A program made the translations under genes and the position numbers. A stretch of DNA of 64,000 bases, taken from positions 248,001 through 312,000 of the forward strand of contig NZ_CP008747.1 of assembly GCF_000816085.1 (NCBI RefSeq), written 5' to 3'. Below, piece after piece: positions 56,477-64,000 of the stretch (position 1 is its first letter; the number at the start of each line of letters is the position of its first letter). The DNA comes from Staphylococcus hyicus. Lineage in GTDB: Bacteria > Bacillota > Bacilli > Staphylococcales > Staphylococcaceae. The notes under the pieces were generated by a model. The model did no database searches. It was not told the origin of the DNA and worked only from the letters and a program-made list of their open reading frames with translations.

Positions 56477-56531
56477 CATAATAATAGCCTTCAATATCAT
56501 CATTGGATGATTGTTGAAGGCTATTATTATG
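56477..56531. terminator. Bidirectional stem between the SDR gene and eutH
   Basis: A perfect 18-bp stem (CATAATAATAGCCTTCAA with TTGAAGGCTATTATTATG) and a 19-base interior that contains ATCATC/GATGAT. It separates two converging operons and probably terminates both. Confidence 0.8.
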
Positions 56532-56548
56532 GAATGTGCAACACTAAT

Positions 56549-57781
56549 TTATTTTTTATATTCGTCTTCTTTAATAATGCCCAGCCTACGATCAATTTCC
56601 TCTAATTTTTTTGCTTTAGGAACACATAATACATACGCGAAGATAATGCCTAAAATACCTGCAGATAATTTCCCAATCATTACCGCAGGAATAAGTGATG
56701 GTTGAAAGTTAGCGGTATATGATAGGTGATCACCTAATAAAAACGCTGCAGATACCCCAAAGGCGATATTAATTACTTTGTCTTTTGGAGGCATATCTTT
56801 TACCAATTTAAACATGGCTAAAATATTCGCTATAGTTGCAATTAATCCTGCACTGCCTACTTCACTTAAACCAATAAGTTTACCAAATTTAGAGAGGAAA
56901 TTCGTAAAATATTTGCGAATCAAGTAAACCATTGGAAACGCACCAGATAACATAATAGCGATATTTCCAGCATTCTCTAAAGCCCTGAAGCGGTCTTTAT
57001 CATCTGCCATGATAGGATCAAATCCCCAAACGCCAAATGTATGTGTGAAAAAGCCGGTGAAAATTTCAACGACTGAAAACACAAATACCAACTTAATAGC
57101 TGTATCTAACACTTTACCAAATATGATAAATAATTTAATCATAATATCGGAGAAAAAGTATAAGCCAGCCGCTGTGATGACGACAAAAATGATTAAAGGT
57201 AATAAATTGATGCATACAGACGATAAACTTAGTTCGAACACGCTAGCGGTAGCTCCTTTTGTTTCAATGACGTTCCGAAACTTTAAATGACTTACGATGA
57301 TGACAAATGTTGATATAAAAGCTCCAAAAGGGATTGCCAGTAAACCTGAAAGTATCCCGAGGGCCATATATTTATGGTCTCGTTTATCCAACATCGGTAA
57401 GCCTAAAGGGATAGAAAAAACAATCGTTGCACCTGCCATAAAACCAATAATCATGGCCATAATCCATCCTTCATAAGAAATCTTTAATACATTTGCCAAC
57501 TGATAACCACCCATATCGGTCGCTAAAATAGATGTAGCTGCAATAGCAGGATCTGCGCCTATTTTTTCAAAGAATGGCCCAAAAACGTTTTCTATAAATT
57601 TTGATATAAAAGGGATGGATGCCATGATTCCAGCTGAGTTCGCAAAAATCGGTCCAATTGTATAAATCCCTTCCATAAATTCTTTTCCGATGCCATTATT
57701 TGCATCTTTGATTGCCCCAAATGCACCAAGTACTGCACAAATCATAATAATATATATAATGACGTTCCCTACAAATTCCAT
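56549..57781 (-). CDS. eutH: Ethanolamine permease EutH
   Basis: A 410-residue membrane protein with about 10-11 hydrophobic segments, matching EutH: an N-terminal GNVIIYIIMICAVLGAFGAIKD, EFMEGIYTIGPIFANSAGIMASIPF, ILATDMGGYQLA, FGVSAAFLLGDHLSYTANF. EutH imports ethanolamine (mainly the protonated form at low pH). A run GGGGGG lies 6 bases before the ATG at 57781; the frame extends further upstream but would read through the leader terminator. The gene is downstream of eutV with a leader that carries its own ANTAR-type hairpin and terminator. Confidence 0.9.
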   Translation of the reverse strand: MEFVGNVIIYIIMICAVLGAFGAIKDANNGIGKEFMEGIYTIGPIFANSAGIMASIPFISKFIENVFGPFFEKIGADPAIAATSILATDMGGYQLANVLKISYEGWIMAMIIGFMAGATIVFSIPLGLPMLDKRDHKYMALGILSGLLAIPFGAFISTFVIIVSHLKFRNVIETKGATASVFELSLSSVCINLLPLIIFVVITAAGLYFFSDIMIKLFIIFGKVLDTAIKLVFVFSVVEIFTGFFTHTFGVWGFDPIMADDKDRFRALENAGNIAIMLSGAFPMVYLIRKYFTNFLSKFGKLIGLSEVGSAGLIATIANILAMFKLVKDMPPKDKVINIAFGVSAAFLLGDHLSYTANFQPSLIPAVMIGKLSAGILGIIFAYVLCVPKAKKLEEIDRRLGIIKEDEYKK

Positions 57782-57802
57782 AAAATGCCCCCCTAAAAAC
57801 AT

Positions 57803-57860
57803 AAAAACGCCTATTTGATTTTCAAATAAGCGCCGTTGCTTGGTTTTATTCACTTTTAAA
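57803..57860 (-). promoter_or_regulatory. ANTAR-type antitermination leader upstream of eutH
   Basis: Read on the minus strand: P1, TTTA/TAAA around AAAGTGAA (57860-57845); P2, AAGC/GCTT around hexaloop AACGGC (57841-57828), with A at position 1 and G at 4; terminator, CGCTTATTTG (57832-57823) with CAAATAGGCG (57817-57808), then five T (57807-57803). P2 and terminator overlap. The words AAGTGAATA and AGCAAxGGCGCT recur in the leader at 52666, which is strong internal support for one shared regulator. Confidence 0.75.
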
Positions 57861-57862
57861 TA

Positions 57863-58435
57863 TTAATGATCCAACTTCTTAATAATTTGTATGGCAACCT
57901 TATACATTTCCATTTGATGATGCATACTTAATTTACGAATTTTACGGTAAGCTTGTTGCTCAGTGATATGTTGATGATCCATCAGTAAGCCTTTCGCTTT
58001 TTCAATACATTTACGATGTTTTAAATTTGCATCTTTATGTTGAATCTCATTTTTTAATTGAAGCTGTTTTGCACTTTGTGAAAAAATAATTTCCATAGCT
58101 GGTAGCAATTGTGATTCTGTAATGGGTTTAATTAAATAGCCCATTATATTGGTTTTTTTTGCTTCTTCAATATATTCAGGTTGACTATAGGCAGTCAATA
58201 TTAATATTGGAATATCAAACTTTTTACTAATGATCTTGCTCGCTTTAATGCCATTGAGTTGTGGTAGTTTAATATCCATTAAAATTAAATCTGGTTGATT
58301 TTTATGAACAAATTCGATTGCTTTTTCACCAGTAGAAACAGCACCGATTACCTTATATCCCAAATCTTTTATCATTTCAATAATATCTAATCTAATAATC
58401 GCCTCATCTTCAACTACGAGAACATTTTTAGACAT
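57863..58435 (-). CDS. eutV: ANTAR response regulator EutV
   Basis: A 190-residue regulator, the same length as Enterococcus faecalis EutV. An N-terminal receiver domain (VVEDEAIIRLD, phosphoacceptor Asp54 in LILMDIKLP, Thr in ILTAYS, Lys in YLIKPI) is followed by a helical linker and a C-terminal ANTAR RNA-binding domain (IEKAKGLLMDHQHITEQQAYRKIRKLSM). In E. faecalis, phosphorylated EutV binds paired hairpins and prevents terminator formation. GGGG is 7 bases before the ATG at 58435 (another ATG is at 58438); both lie right after the eutW stop, so translation is coupled. Confidence 0.9.
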   Translation of the reverse strand: MSKNVLVVEDEAIIRLDIIEMIKDLGYKVIGAVSTGEKAIEFVHKNQPDLILMDIKLPQLNGIKASKIISKKFDIPILILTAYSQPEYIEEAKKTNIMGYLIKPITESQLLPAMEIIFSQSAKQLQLKNEIQHKDANLKHRKCIEKAKGLLMDHQHITEQQAYRKIRKLSMHHQMEMYKVAIQIIKKLDH

Positions 58436-58439
58436 CATT

Positions 58440-59855
58440 TCACCCCTTATGTACGTCAAACATGACGATGACTTGAGTGCCTTTTTGGCATGAGTTGATG
58501 TTGAGCGTGCCTGCCAAGTCATTTTCTACTATTAATTGTATGATTTTACTCCCAAATGATGTCTGACTACTTTTCGAAATCCCATCCCCGTTATCTTCTA
58601 TAGAGAGTATAATTTGATTCTGATCATCAACGGATAACTGCACCCGAATTTCACCATGTTGTGTATGGTGAAATGCATGTTTGAGACAGTTTTGTAATAC
58701 TTCATTATAAACAATAGCCAATGCGACCGATTGATTAGATGATAAAAATATCGATGGCTGAAGTTGATAGTCTATTTTAATATTACTGTGTGTGGAGAGG
58801 GTCGTCATGATCATATTCCCAATTTTTTTTAGTAATATTGCAACATCAGCACAGTCGTTGGACGATTCATAAAGAATAATTTCGTATACAGATGCAATAC
58901 TTAAAATACGATTGAGCGTATCTTTAAAATAAACTTGCAAGTGTTCTGGAATGTCATGTCGCATTTGAAGGCGTATTAATGATGCAATCGTTTGAAGGTT
59001 GTTTTTTACTCTATGGTGAACTTCTTTTATTGCTACTGTCTTTGAAGTTAAAGCTTTTTCAGTATTCCTCAGTTTAGAAACATCTTTAAATAGGACAAAG
59101 ATTTGTTTTTCCGGTCCAAATGACGTATGAATTTTTTTGATGACATAAAATTGTTGATTCAGCTCTAATTCAATCATTTCAATAGAATGTTTGGAATGAA
59201 TAAAACGTTCTAAGTCAGGAAAAATCCTATCAAATTTTAAGTTTAAAAATGATTTCTTTTCGATGCATACTTGTCTTAATAGCTTTTCTGCAGCAATATT
59301 AAAGTACTTCATCTCTGATGCTTCATTGATACAAAATACAGCATCTTCAATAATATTAGACAAAGTCATATCAAATTCAGAACCTACTGTTTCAGCATAG
59401 CTGTAAAGTGACGTCATGCGGTTAATGACGTCTCTATTATAATTTTCTATATGTAAGTTGCGTATATTCTTCTCTAAAACAAGTACACCAATGACACGTG
59501 CGTTATAAATAATAGGACTTACATTTTGTTCAATTAACAAGCCTTCCTGGTTTAAACCACGATGATTATGGACAGTGATACCTTTTTTAAACGACTGATA
59601 AACGGCTGGTTCAAATGATTCTAACACTGACGCACCAACGACAGACGAATGGTATAAAGGATATTCAGTTGTCTCAGGAAAAGCTTCATCAACGACAATA
59701 AGATTTTGATTGATATCACTTTGACAGTCAATGAATGCATAACATTGATTAACGTTGGCAATCAATTGTAATTGTTTTGAAACGAGTACAATCTCTTTCA
59801 TTTCATTTAACGATAAAGGTGTCACAGTTAACAAAGTATCCTGAATGGAAGACAT
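58440..59855 (-). CDS. eutW: Sensor histidine kinase EutW (HisKA_2 type)
   Basis: A 471-residue cytoplasmic sensor kinase. Its N-terminal ~270 residues form GAF/PAS-like sensory parts without membrane segments. Then come the HisKA_2 box (KEVHHRVKNNLQTIASLIRLQ; phosphoacceptor His) and a HATPase domain (NEVLQNCLKHAF, EDNGDGISKSS, GTQVIVMF). This is the architecture of EutW, which senses ethanolamine and phosphorylates EutV. GGAGTGAG is 3-6 bases before the ATG at 59855, so the longer frame from 59882 is not used. A near-consensus promoter lies upstream; eutV follows directly. Confidence 0.88.
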   Translation of the reverse strand: MSSIQDTLLTVTPLSLNEMKEIVLVSKQLQLIANVNQCYAFIDCQSDINQNLIVVDEAFPETTEYPLYHSSVVGASVLESFEPAVYQSFKKGITVHNHRGLNQEGLLIEQNVSPIIYNARVIGVLVLEKNIRNLHIENYNRDVINRMTSLYSYAETVGSEFDMTLSNIIEDAVFCINEASEMKYFNIAAEKLLRQVCIEKKSFLNLKFDRIFPDLERFIHSKHSIEMIELELNQQFYVIKKIHTSFGPEKQIFVLFKDVSKLRNTEKALTSKTVAIKEVHHRVKNNLQTIASLIRLQMRHDIPEHLQVYFKDTLNRILSIASVYEIILYESSNDCADVAILLKKIGNMIMTTLSTHSNIKIDYQLQPSIFLSSNQSVALAIVYNEVLQNCLKHAFHHTQHGEIRVQLSVDDQNQIILSIEDNGDGISKSSQTSFGSKIIQLIVENDLAGTLNINSCQKGTQVIVMFDVHKG

Positions 59856-59897
59856 CGACTCACTCCATATTAGAATATTCAAATAATTCTAACTACA

Positions 59898-59926
59898 ATT
59901 ATGTATAATTGCACTATTTATGTCAA
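59898..59926 (-). promoter_or_regulatory. eutW-eutV promoter
   Basis: On the minus strand: -35 TTGACA (59926-59921), 17-base spacer, -10 CATAAT (59903-59898), about 43 bases upstream of the eutW start. Near-consensus, so the sensor pair is probably made constitutively at a basal level. Confidence 0.7.
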
Positions 59927-60017
59927 ATGTTTTTGTAGAATATTATTAACAATATTAATTTTAGATGTGAAGTTTTGCGGATTTTAATAAGCAATAGATT
60001 GCATATCCGCAAAGGAT

Positions 60018-60031
60018 AGAAACCGCTTACA
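60018..60031. promoter_or_regulatory. cre-like site upstream of the PTS regulator gene
   Basis: AGAAACCGCTTACA differs from the cre consensus only in its first base. It lies 24 bases before the PTS regulator start and suggests CcpA control of the whole PTS operon. Confidence 0.6.
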
Positions 60032-60054
60032 ATTAGAATATAGGAGGCATGGAT

Positions 60055-62007
60055 GTGTTAAGTAATCGGCAACAACAAATTTTGACATTGCTCCTTGAAG
60101 CATCTCAATTTATAACAATCAGTACACTCGCAAAAACGTTCCACCTTTCTGAGAGAACCATACAATACGATGTCGAGTATATCGAGTCAATGGCAGAAAC
60201 AGGTGGCTATCGTATTATTAGGCATAAAACCATGGGCATTAAAGCAATGAAAGAATCAGACACTTCCCATGAATGGGTTCAAGCAGATGTGCGTAGCCGT
60301 CAATTTCACTTTTCAAAAGATGAACGGCAAACTTTGTTAAAATTAATGCTTTTAGAACATGAAAATCCTTTGAGCACAAAACAATTAGCGGAAGAATTAA
60401 ATGTGAGTAGACGTACGATGATTTCGGATATCAAAGATGTTTCAAAATGGTATCGACATTATCATCTCACACTGACGTACATTAACAATAAGGGATATAT
60501 CGTTGAAGGCAATGAAGCCCATTACCGTCATGCATATGTGCGATTATTACATGCGTATTATGACAATATGAACGATGTGATGATTGCACAATTGAATGCG
60601 ACTTCTGATTTGAAACATATTCGGGAAAGTGTCATCAGTGTGCTCAAACGTGAACACTATCCGTTGGTCCAAACGGCGATTGAAGGTTTGATTTTACACC
60701 TTTTAATTGCTGTAAGACGTATGAAACAAAATAACCCTTTACCCGAACCGAATAAAACGTATGAGGATAAGAAGGATGACGTTTCCTACACAGTAGCATC
60801 AGCAATTAAATTAGAAATTGAAGCACGTTTTAATATTGTGTTTCCTGATTCTGAAATTGACGTCATGGTGCTACATTTATTGAGTTCAAAGCGTGCAGCT
60901 ATAAGTTCGACACGTGTCAACGAAGCTTATATGCATCAGACTATTGAAAAGTTTGTAGATCATATTGGCGCGGAGATGGGTGTGGCATTTTTTACGGATG
61001 GTAAGCTCATTCAAGGGCTTTGTATTCATTTGTCGCCGGCATTGTATCGGCTACAAAACCATATTTATCAAGCGAATCCATTACATGAAAAAATCATTCA
61101 TGAATATCAAGAATTGTATGATGTGATTGTGAAAAAAATCAAAATTCTTGAAGAAGCCTATCAATTAAAATTTCATGCCCATGAAATCAGTTATGTCACG
61201 TTACATTTTGCGTCGAGCTTTGAACGATTGATGACACAACGCCATCACAAATTAAAAGTTGTCGTCGTATGTGGATCGGGTGTCGGAACATCACAATTAC
61301 TCAATGTGAAGTTGTCTCATGTGTATCCGGAATTTGACATTATAGATGCTTATTCCATTTATGATATCAGTGAAGATGAGTTGAGTAATATGAATGTAGA
61401 TTTAGTGATTTCAACTGTACCGACACCATATCAAACGATTAAAACAGTTACGATATCACCACTATTAACGCGTGATGACCTTGATGTACTGAATGCTATC
61501 GTTAATGAAAGACGGGCTGCGACGTTGCTTCAACCTGAAATGCGTGGGCTATCTTTGACAGATGTTTTACATACGCGTGTGTTTAAAATTGATCAATCTA
61601 TGTCTTATCAACAAGCGATTACTCAAGGTGTGCGCCCTCTAGAACGTGATGGCATCGTCAGTACCGACTACAAAGAAGAAATTATGAATAAACTGCAGTC
61701 GTTAGGCCCTTACATGGTCATTAGTCCGCACATTGCTTTAATACATGGAAGTACGTCACATGTGTACGGGGTTGGCATGAGTTTGGGTCATTTTGAAAAA
61801 GGTATCACATTCAACCATCCTCACTATGATCCCATCTATGTGGTGATATGTTTAGCAACGGAAAACACGAAATTGCACTTAAAAGCGCTAAAACAACTTA
61901 CAGAATTATTAACGAATAATGACATTCGACAACAACTGATTGATGGCAAGTTAACTGAATTTCAACAACATATAAAACAAATGGAGGGAGAAACAACGTG
62001 GCTTTAG
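60055..62007 (+). CDS. PTS-regulated transcriptional activator (BglG/MtlR/UlaR type)
   Basis: A multidomain activator of about 650 residues controlled by PTS phosphorylation. In order: an N-terminal HTH (LSNRQQQILTLLLEASQFITISTLAKTF), a second HTH (LSTKQLAEELNVSRRTM), two PRD domains (about 180-390, with His in VLHLLSS and VTLHFAS), an EIIB-like domain with Cys in VVVCGSGVGTS, and an EIIA-like domain with His in VISPHIALIHG. It heads the operon for an ascorbate-type PTS. AGGAGG is one base from the ATG at 60049 but 7 bases from a GTG at 60055, so I prefer the GTG. Confidence 0.87.
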   Translation: MLSNRQQQILTLLLEASQFITISTLAKTFHLSERTIQYDVEYIESMAETGGYRIIRHKTMGIKAMKESDTSHEWVQADVRSRQFHFSKDERQTLLKLMLLEHENPLSTKQLAEELNVSRRTMISDIKDVSKWYRHYHLTLTYINNKGYIVEGNEAHYRHAYVRLLHAYYDNMNDVMIAQLNATSDLKHIRESVISVLKREHYPLVQTAIEGLILHLLIAVRRMKQNNPLPEPNKTYEDKKDDVSYTVASAIKLEIEARFNIVFPDSEIDVMVLHLLSSKRAAISSTRVNEAYMHQTIEKFVDHIGAEMGVAFFTDGKLIQGLCIHLSPALYRLQNHIYQANPLHEKIIHEYQELYDVIVKKIKILEEAYQLKFHAHEISYVTLHFASSFERLMTQRHHKLKVVVVCGSGVGTSQLLNVKLSHVYPEFDIIDAYSIYDISEDELSNMNVDLVISTVPTPYQTIKTVTISPLLTRDDLDVLNAIVNERRAATLLQPEMRGLSLTDVLHTRVFKIDQSMSYQQAITQGVRPLERDGIVSTDYKEEIMNKLQSLGPYMVISPHIALIHGSTSHVYGVGMSLGHFEKGITFNHPHYDPIYVVICLATENTKLHLKALKQLTELLTNNDIRQQLIDGKLTEFQQHIKQMEGETTWL

Positions 62008-62441
62008 ATGCCTTAACGAAAGACAAAATTACGATGAAAGAGAAAGTGAATGATTGGCAAGAAGCTATATACATCGCGGCTGAACCATTGTTGGCTCAGG
62101 GTTATATTGCGCGTGGATATGTGGAAGCTATGATTGAAAGTGTCAAGACGTTGGGTCCGTATATTGTCATTGCGCCTAACGTAGCGATTGCGCACGCACG
62201 ACCAGATGACAATGTGAAGCGGGTAGGCATCAGTTTATTAAAACTTGATGAACCTATCAATTTTTCAGAAAAGGGACATGAGGCTGCCTTGATTTTTGTT
62301 TTCTGTTCAACGGATCATACGTCACATTTAAATATCTTACAACAACTGGCAAAGGTATTGGGGGATGCACAACATATCGAAGCTTTAATGCAGTCTCAAG
62401 ATAAAAAAGCAATCATTACAATATTTAAAGGAGAGAATTAA
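61998..62441 (+). CDS. PTS EIIA component, ascorbate type (UlaC-like)
   Basis: A 147-residue cytoplasmic phosphocarrier that receives phosphate from HPr on His66 (in PNVAIAHARP) and passes it to EIIB. It belongs to the mannitol/fructose-type EIIA fold used in UlaC/SgaA. The start is GTG after GGAGGGAG, overlapping the end of the regulator gene by 10 bases, so translation is coupled. The EIIB gene begins one base after the stop codon. The substrate class is set by the EIIC partner (ascorbate/SgaT type). Confidence 0.87.
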   Translation: MALDALTKDKITMKEKVNDWQEAIYIAAEPLLAQGYIARGYVEAMIESVKTLGPYIVIAPNVAIAHARPDDNVKRVGISLLKLDEPINFSEKGHEAALIFVFCSTDHTSHLNILQQLAKVLGDAQHIEALMQSQDKKAIITIFKGEN

Positions 62442-62442
62442 T

Positions 62443-62727
62443 ATGAAAATTTTAGTTGTTTGTGGTCACGGATTAGGAAGTAGCTTTATGGTAGAGATGA
62501 ATGTTCAAGAAGTGTTGAAAACGTTAAATCTTGAATCTACAGTTGATGTTGAACATAGTGACATTATGACAGCGAGTCCTGAAATGGCTGACTTATTTAT
62601 ATGTGGACGCGACTTAGAAGAAAATGCAGCGCGCTTAGGAGAGGTTTTAATTTTAGATAACATTTTAGACAAACAAGAACTAGAAAATAAATTAACAGCA
62701 AAGTTAAAAGAATTGAATATAATTTAA
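62443..62727 (+). CDS. PTS EIIB component, ascorbate type (UlaB-like)
   Basis: A 94-residue EIIB that takes phosphate on Cys7 (VVCGHGLGSSFM) and phosphorylates the sugar brought in by EIIC. Length and the N-terminal CGxGxGSS loop are typical of UlaB/SgaB. The ATG follows AAAGGAGAG. It sits between the EIIA and EIIC genes, and all appear to be one operon. Confidence 0.88.
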   Translation: MKILVVCGHGLGSSFMVEMNVQEVLKTLNLESTVDVEHSDIMTASPEMADLFICGRDLEENAARLGEVLILDNILDKQELENKLTAKLKELNII

Positions 62728-62743
62728 TGTTTGGGGTGTTCAT

Positions 62744-64000
62744 ATGAAAAGCATTCTTGATTTTATTGTGGATATTTTAAGTCAGCCAGCGATATTAGTC
62801 GCACTCATTGCGTTTATAGGTTTGATGGTTCAAAAGAAACCCGCTTCGGTTGTAACGTCTGGAACGATAAAAACGATATTGGGATTTTTAATTTTAAGTG
62901 CAGGTGCAGGCGTGGTTGTACAATCACTTGAACCCTTTGGAAAAATTTTCCAACATGCGTTTGGTGTTCAAGGGGTAGTACCAAATAACGAAGCGATTAT
63001 TTCGATTGCATTAGCAAAATATGGAACAACAGCAGCATTAATCATGGTATTTGGCATGTTAGTGAACATATTTATCGCACGTTTTACGAATTTAAAATAT
63101 ATTTTCCTTACTGGGCATCACACATTTTATATGGCTGCCTTTTTAGCGATTATTTTAACGGTAGGTAAAGTCAATAACACACTAACAATTGTGATAGGTG
63201 CGGTGATTTTAGGTTTAATCATGTCTGTCTTTCCAGCGCTGGCACAACCAACGATGCGTAAAATAACAGGGAATGATCAAGTTGCCCTTGGGCATTTTGG
63301 TACAGTCAGTTACTGGGCAGCAGGTGAAATAGGTAAGTTGTTTAATGGGAAATCAAAATCTACGGAAGACATTCAATTTCCTAAAGGCTTAAGTTTTTTA
63401 CGCGAAAGTACAATCAGCATTTCGATTACGATGGTGGTATTATATTTAATCGCATGTCTTTTTGCGGGAGTGGACTTTGTCCATAAAACGATAAGCCATG
63501 ACCAAAACTTTATTGTTTTTTCTTTAATTCAAGGGGTCACATTTGCAGCGGGGGTATTTATTATTTTGACAGGTGTTCGTCTTATTCTGGCAGAAATTGT
63601 ACCTGCTTTCAAAGGAATTTCTGAAAAATTGGTTCCCAACTCTAAGCCAGCCTTAGACTGTCCGATTGTTTTCCCTTATGCGCAAAATGCTGTATTAATT
63701 GGCTTTTTTGTAAGCTTTTTAACGGGCGTACTCGGAATGTTTGTGATGTTTATGCTTGGTGGTGTTGTGATTCTTCCAGGTGTTGTGCCTCATTTCTTCC
63801 TTGGTGCAGCTTCAGGTGTATTTGGTAATGCCCGTGGTGGCATTAAAGGTGCCATTTTTGGTGCGATGATGAATGGTCTGTTGATTACATTTTTACCATT
63901 ATTATTCTTGCCATTTTTAGGCGATTTAGGCTTAGCAGCGACAACATTCTCAGATACAGACTTCTTAGTTGTAGGTATTGTCTTTGGCAATATTGTTAAA
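62744..64000 (+). CDS. PTS EIIC component, ascorbate type (UlaA/SgaT-like), partial
   Basis: The frame is open from ATG 62744 to the right edge (419 codons) with no stop, so the gene is cut by the window. It encodes a membrane permease with about ten hydrophobic segments and UlaA-like blocks: VVVQSLEPFGKIFQHAFGVQG, FLTGHHTFYMAAF, FGTVSYWAAGEIGKLFNG and FPYAQNAVLIGFFVSF. UlaA imports L-ascorbate and phosphorylates it via EIIB; other sugars are possible. A GGGGTG site precedes the start. Catabolic genes, if any, would lie beyond the window. Confidence 0.88.
   Translation, partial: MKSILDFIVDILSQPAILVALIAFIGLMVQKKPASVVTSGTIKTILGFLILSAGAGVVVQSLEPFGKIFQHAFGVQGVVPNNEAIISIALAKYGTTAALIMVFGMLVNIFIARFTNLKYIFLTGHHTFYMAAFLAIILTVGKVNNTLTIVIGAVILGLIMSVFPALAQPTMRKITGNDQVALGHFGTVSYWAAGEIGKLFNGKSKSTEDIQFPKGLSFLRESTISISITMVVLYLIACLFAGVDFVHKTISHDQNFIVFSLIQGVTFAAGVFIILTGVRLILAEIVPAFKGISEKLVPNSKPALDCPIVFPYAQNAVLIGFFVSFLTGVLGMFVMFMLGGVVILPGVVPHFFLGAASGVFGNARGGIKGAIFGAMMNGLLITFLPLLFLPFLGDLGLAATTFSDTDFLVVGIVFGNIVK

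Overview
The window is chromosomal DNA of a Staphylococcus. This follows from the gene families and their order: a fadXEDBA fatty-acid operon, the accessory Sec/serine-rich adhesin locus, a cst persulfide operon, a hypR-merA pair and a biotin operon ending in bioW. Low GC, strong GGAGG-type ribosome sites and CcpA-type cre sites agree. Some features differ from S. aureus: a full ribose ABC transporter, eutH-eutV-eutW, and no sqr beside cstB. A species of the hyicus/intermedius type is a guess, not something the sequence proves. No rRNA, tRNA, CRISPR array, prophage or intact insertion sequence was seen.

Layout. 1-3.2 kb: end of a biotin operon (bioA, bioF, bioW). 3.2-4.8 kb: L-lactate permease on the minus strand. 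4.8-5.7 kb: non-coding. 5.7-22.2 kb: one export and glycosylation system, with a 1962-residue serine-rich, LPDTG-anchored adhesin followed by secY2-asp1-asp2-asp3-secA2-gtfA-gtfB. 22.5-23.4 kb: a PhzF-family enzyme. 23.4-31.3 kb: the fatty-acid beta-oxidation operon on the minus strand. 31.5-33.7 kb: an HrtAB-like ABC exporter and a small P-loop protein. 34.2-36.0 kb: hypR-merA (defence against reactive chlorine and thiocyanate species). 36.0-39.6 kb: tauE-cstR and, divergently, cstA-cstB (persulfide detoxification). 39.8-45.4 kb: rbsRKDACB (ribose). 46.0-51.4 kb: MsrA-like protein, an AT-rich orphan membrane protein, a cation/proton antiporter and a YjiH-family membrane protein. 51.5-59.9 kb: an amine-utilisation island. 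60.0-64.0 kb: an ascorbate-type PTS with its regulator; the EIIC gene runs off the right edge.

The most interesting part is 51.5-59.9 kb. An ethanolamine permease (EutH) and an EutV/EutW ANTAR-histidine kinase pair sit beside a glutamine-synthetase-like enzyme, an SDR alcohol dehydrogenase, an aldehyde dehydrogenase and an M20 peptidase. There are no eutBC or microcompartment genes in the window. Both the aldehyde dehydrogenase operon and eutH are preceded by a leader with an AGC-[AAMGGC]-GCT hexaloop hairpin (A at loop position 1, G at position 4) that overlaps an intrinsic terminator. This is the layout expected of an EutV antitermination target. I infer a microcompartment-free ethanolamine pathway through gamma-glutamyl intermediates: ligation to glutamate, oxidation of the alcohol to aldehyde and then acid, then hydrolysis to glutamate and glycine. 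The synthetase gene carries an apparent one-base frameshift at an A5G4 run near its 5' end.

Other regulatory signals seen: cre-type sites in the fad, rbs and PTS regions; a divergent cst promoter embedded in perfect dyads; a probable HypR operator; a short leader ORF with a sequestered Shine-Dalgarno ahead of the YjiH gene; a long hairpin between the adhesin gene and secY2; and a repeated terminator stem at three places.
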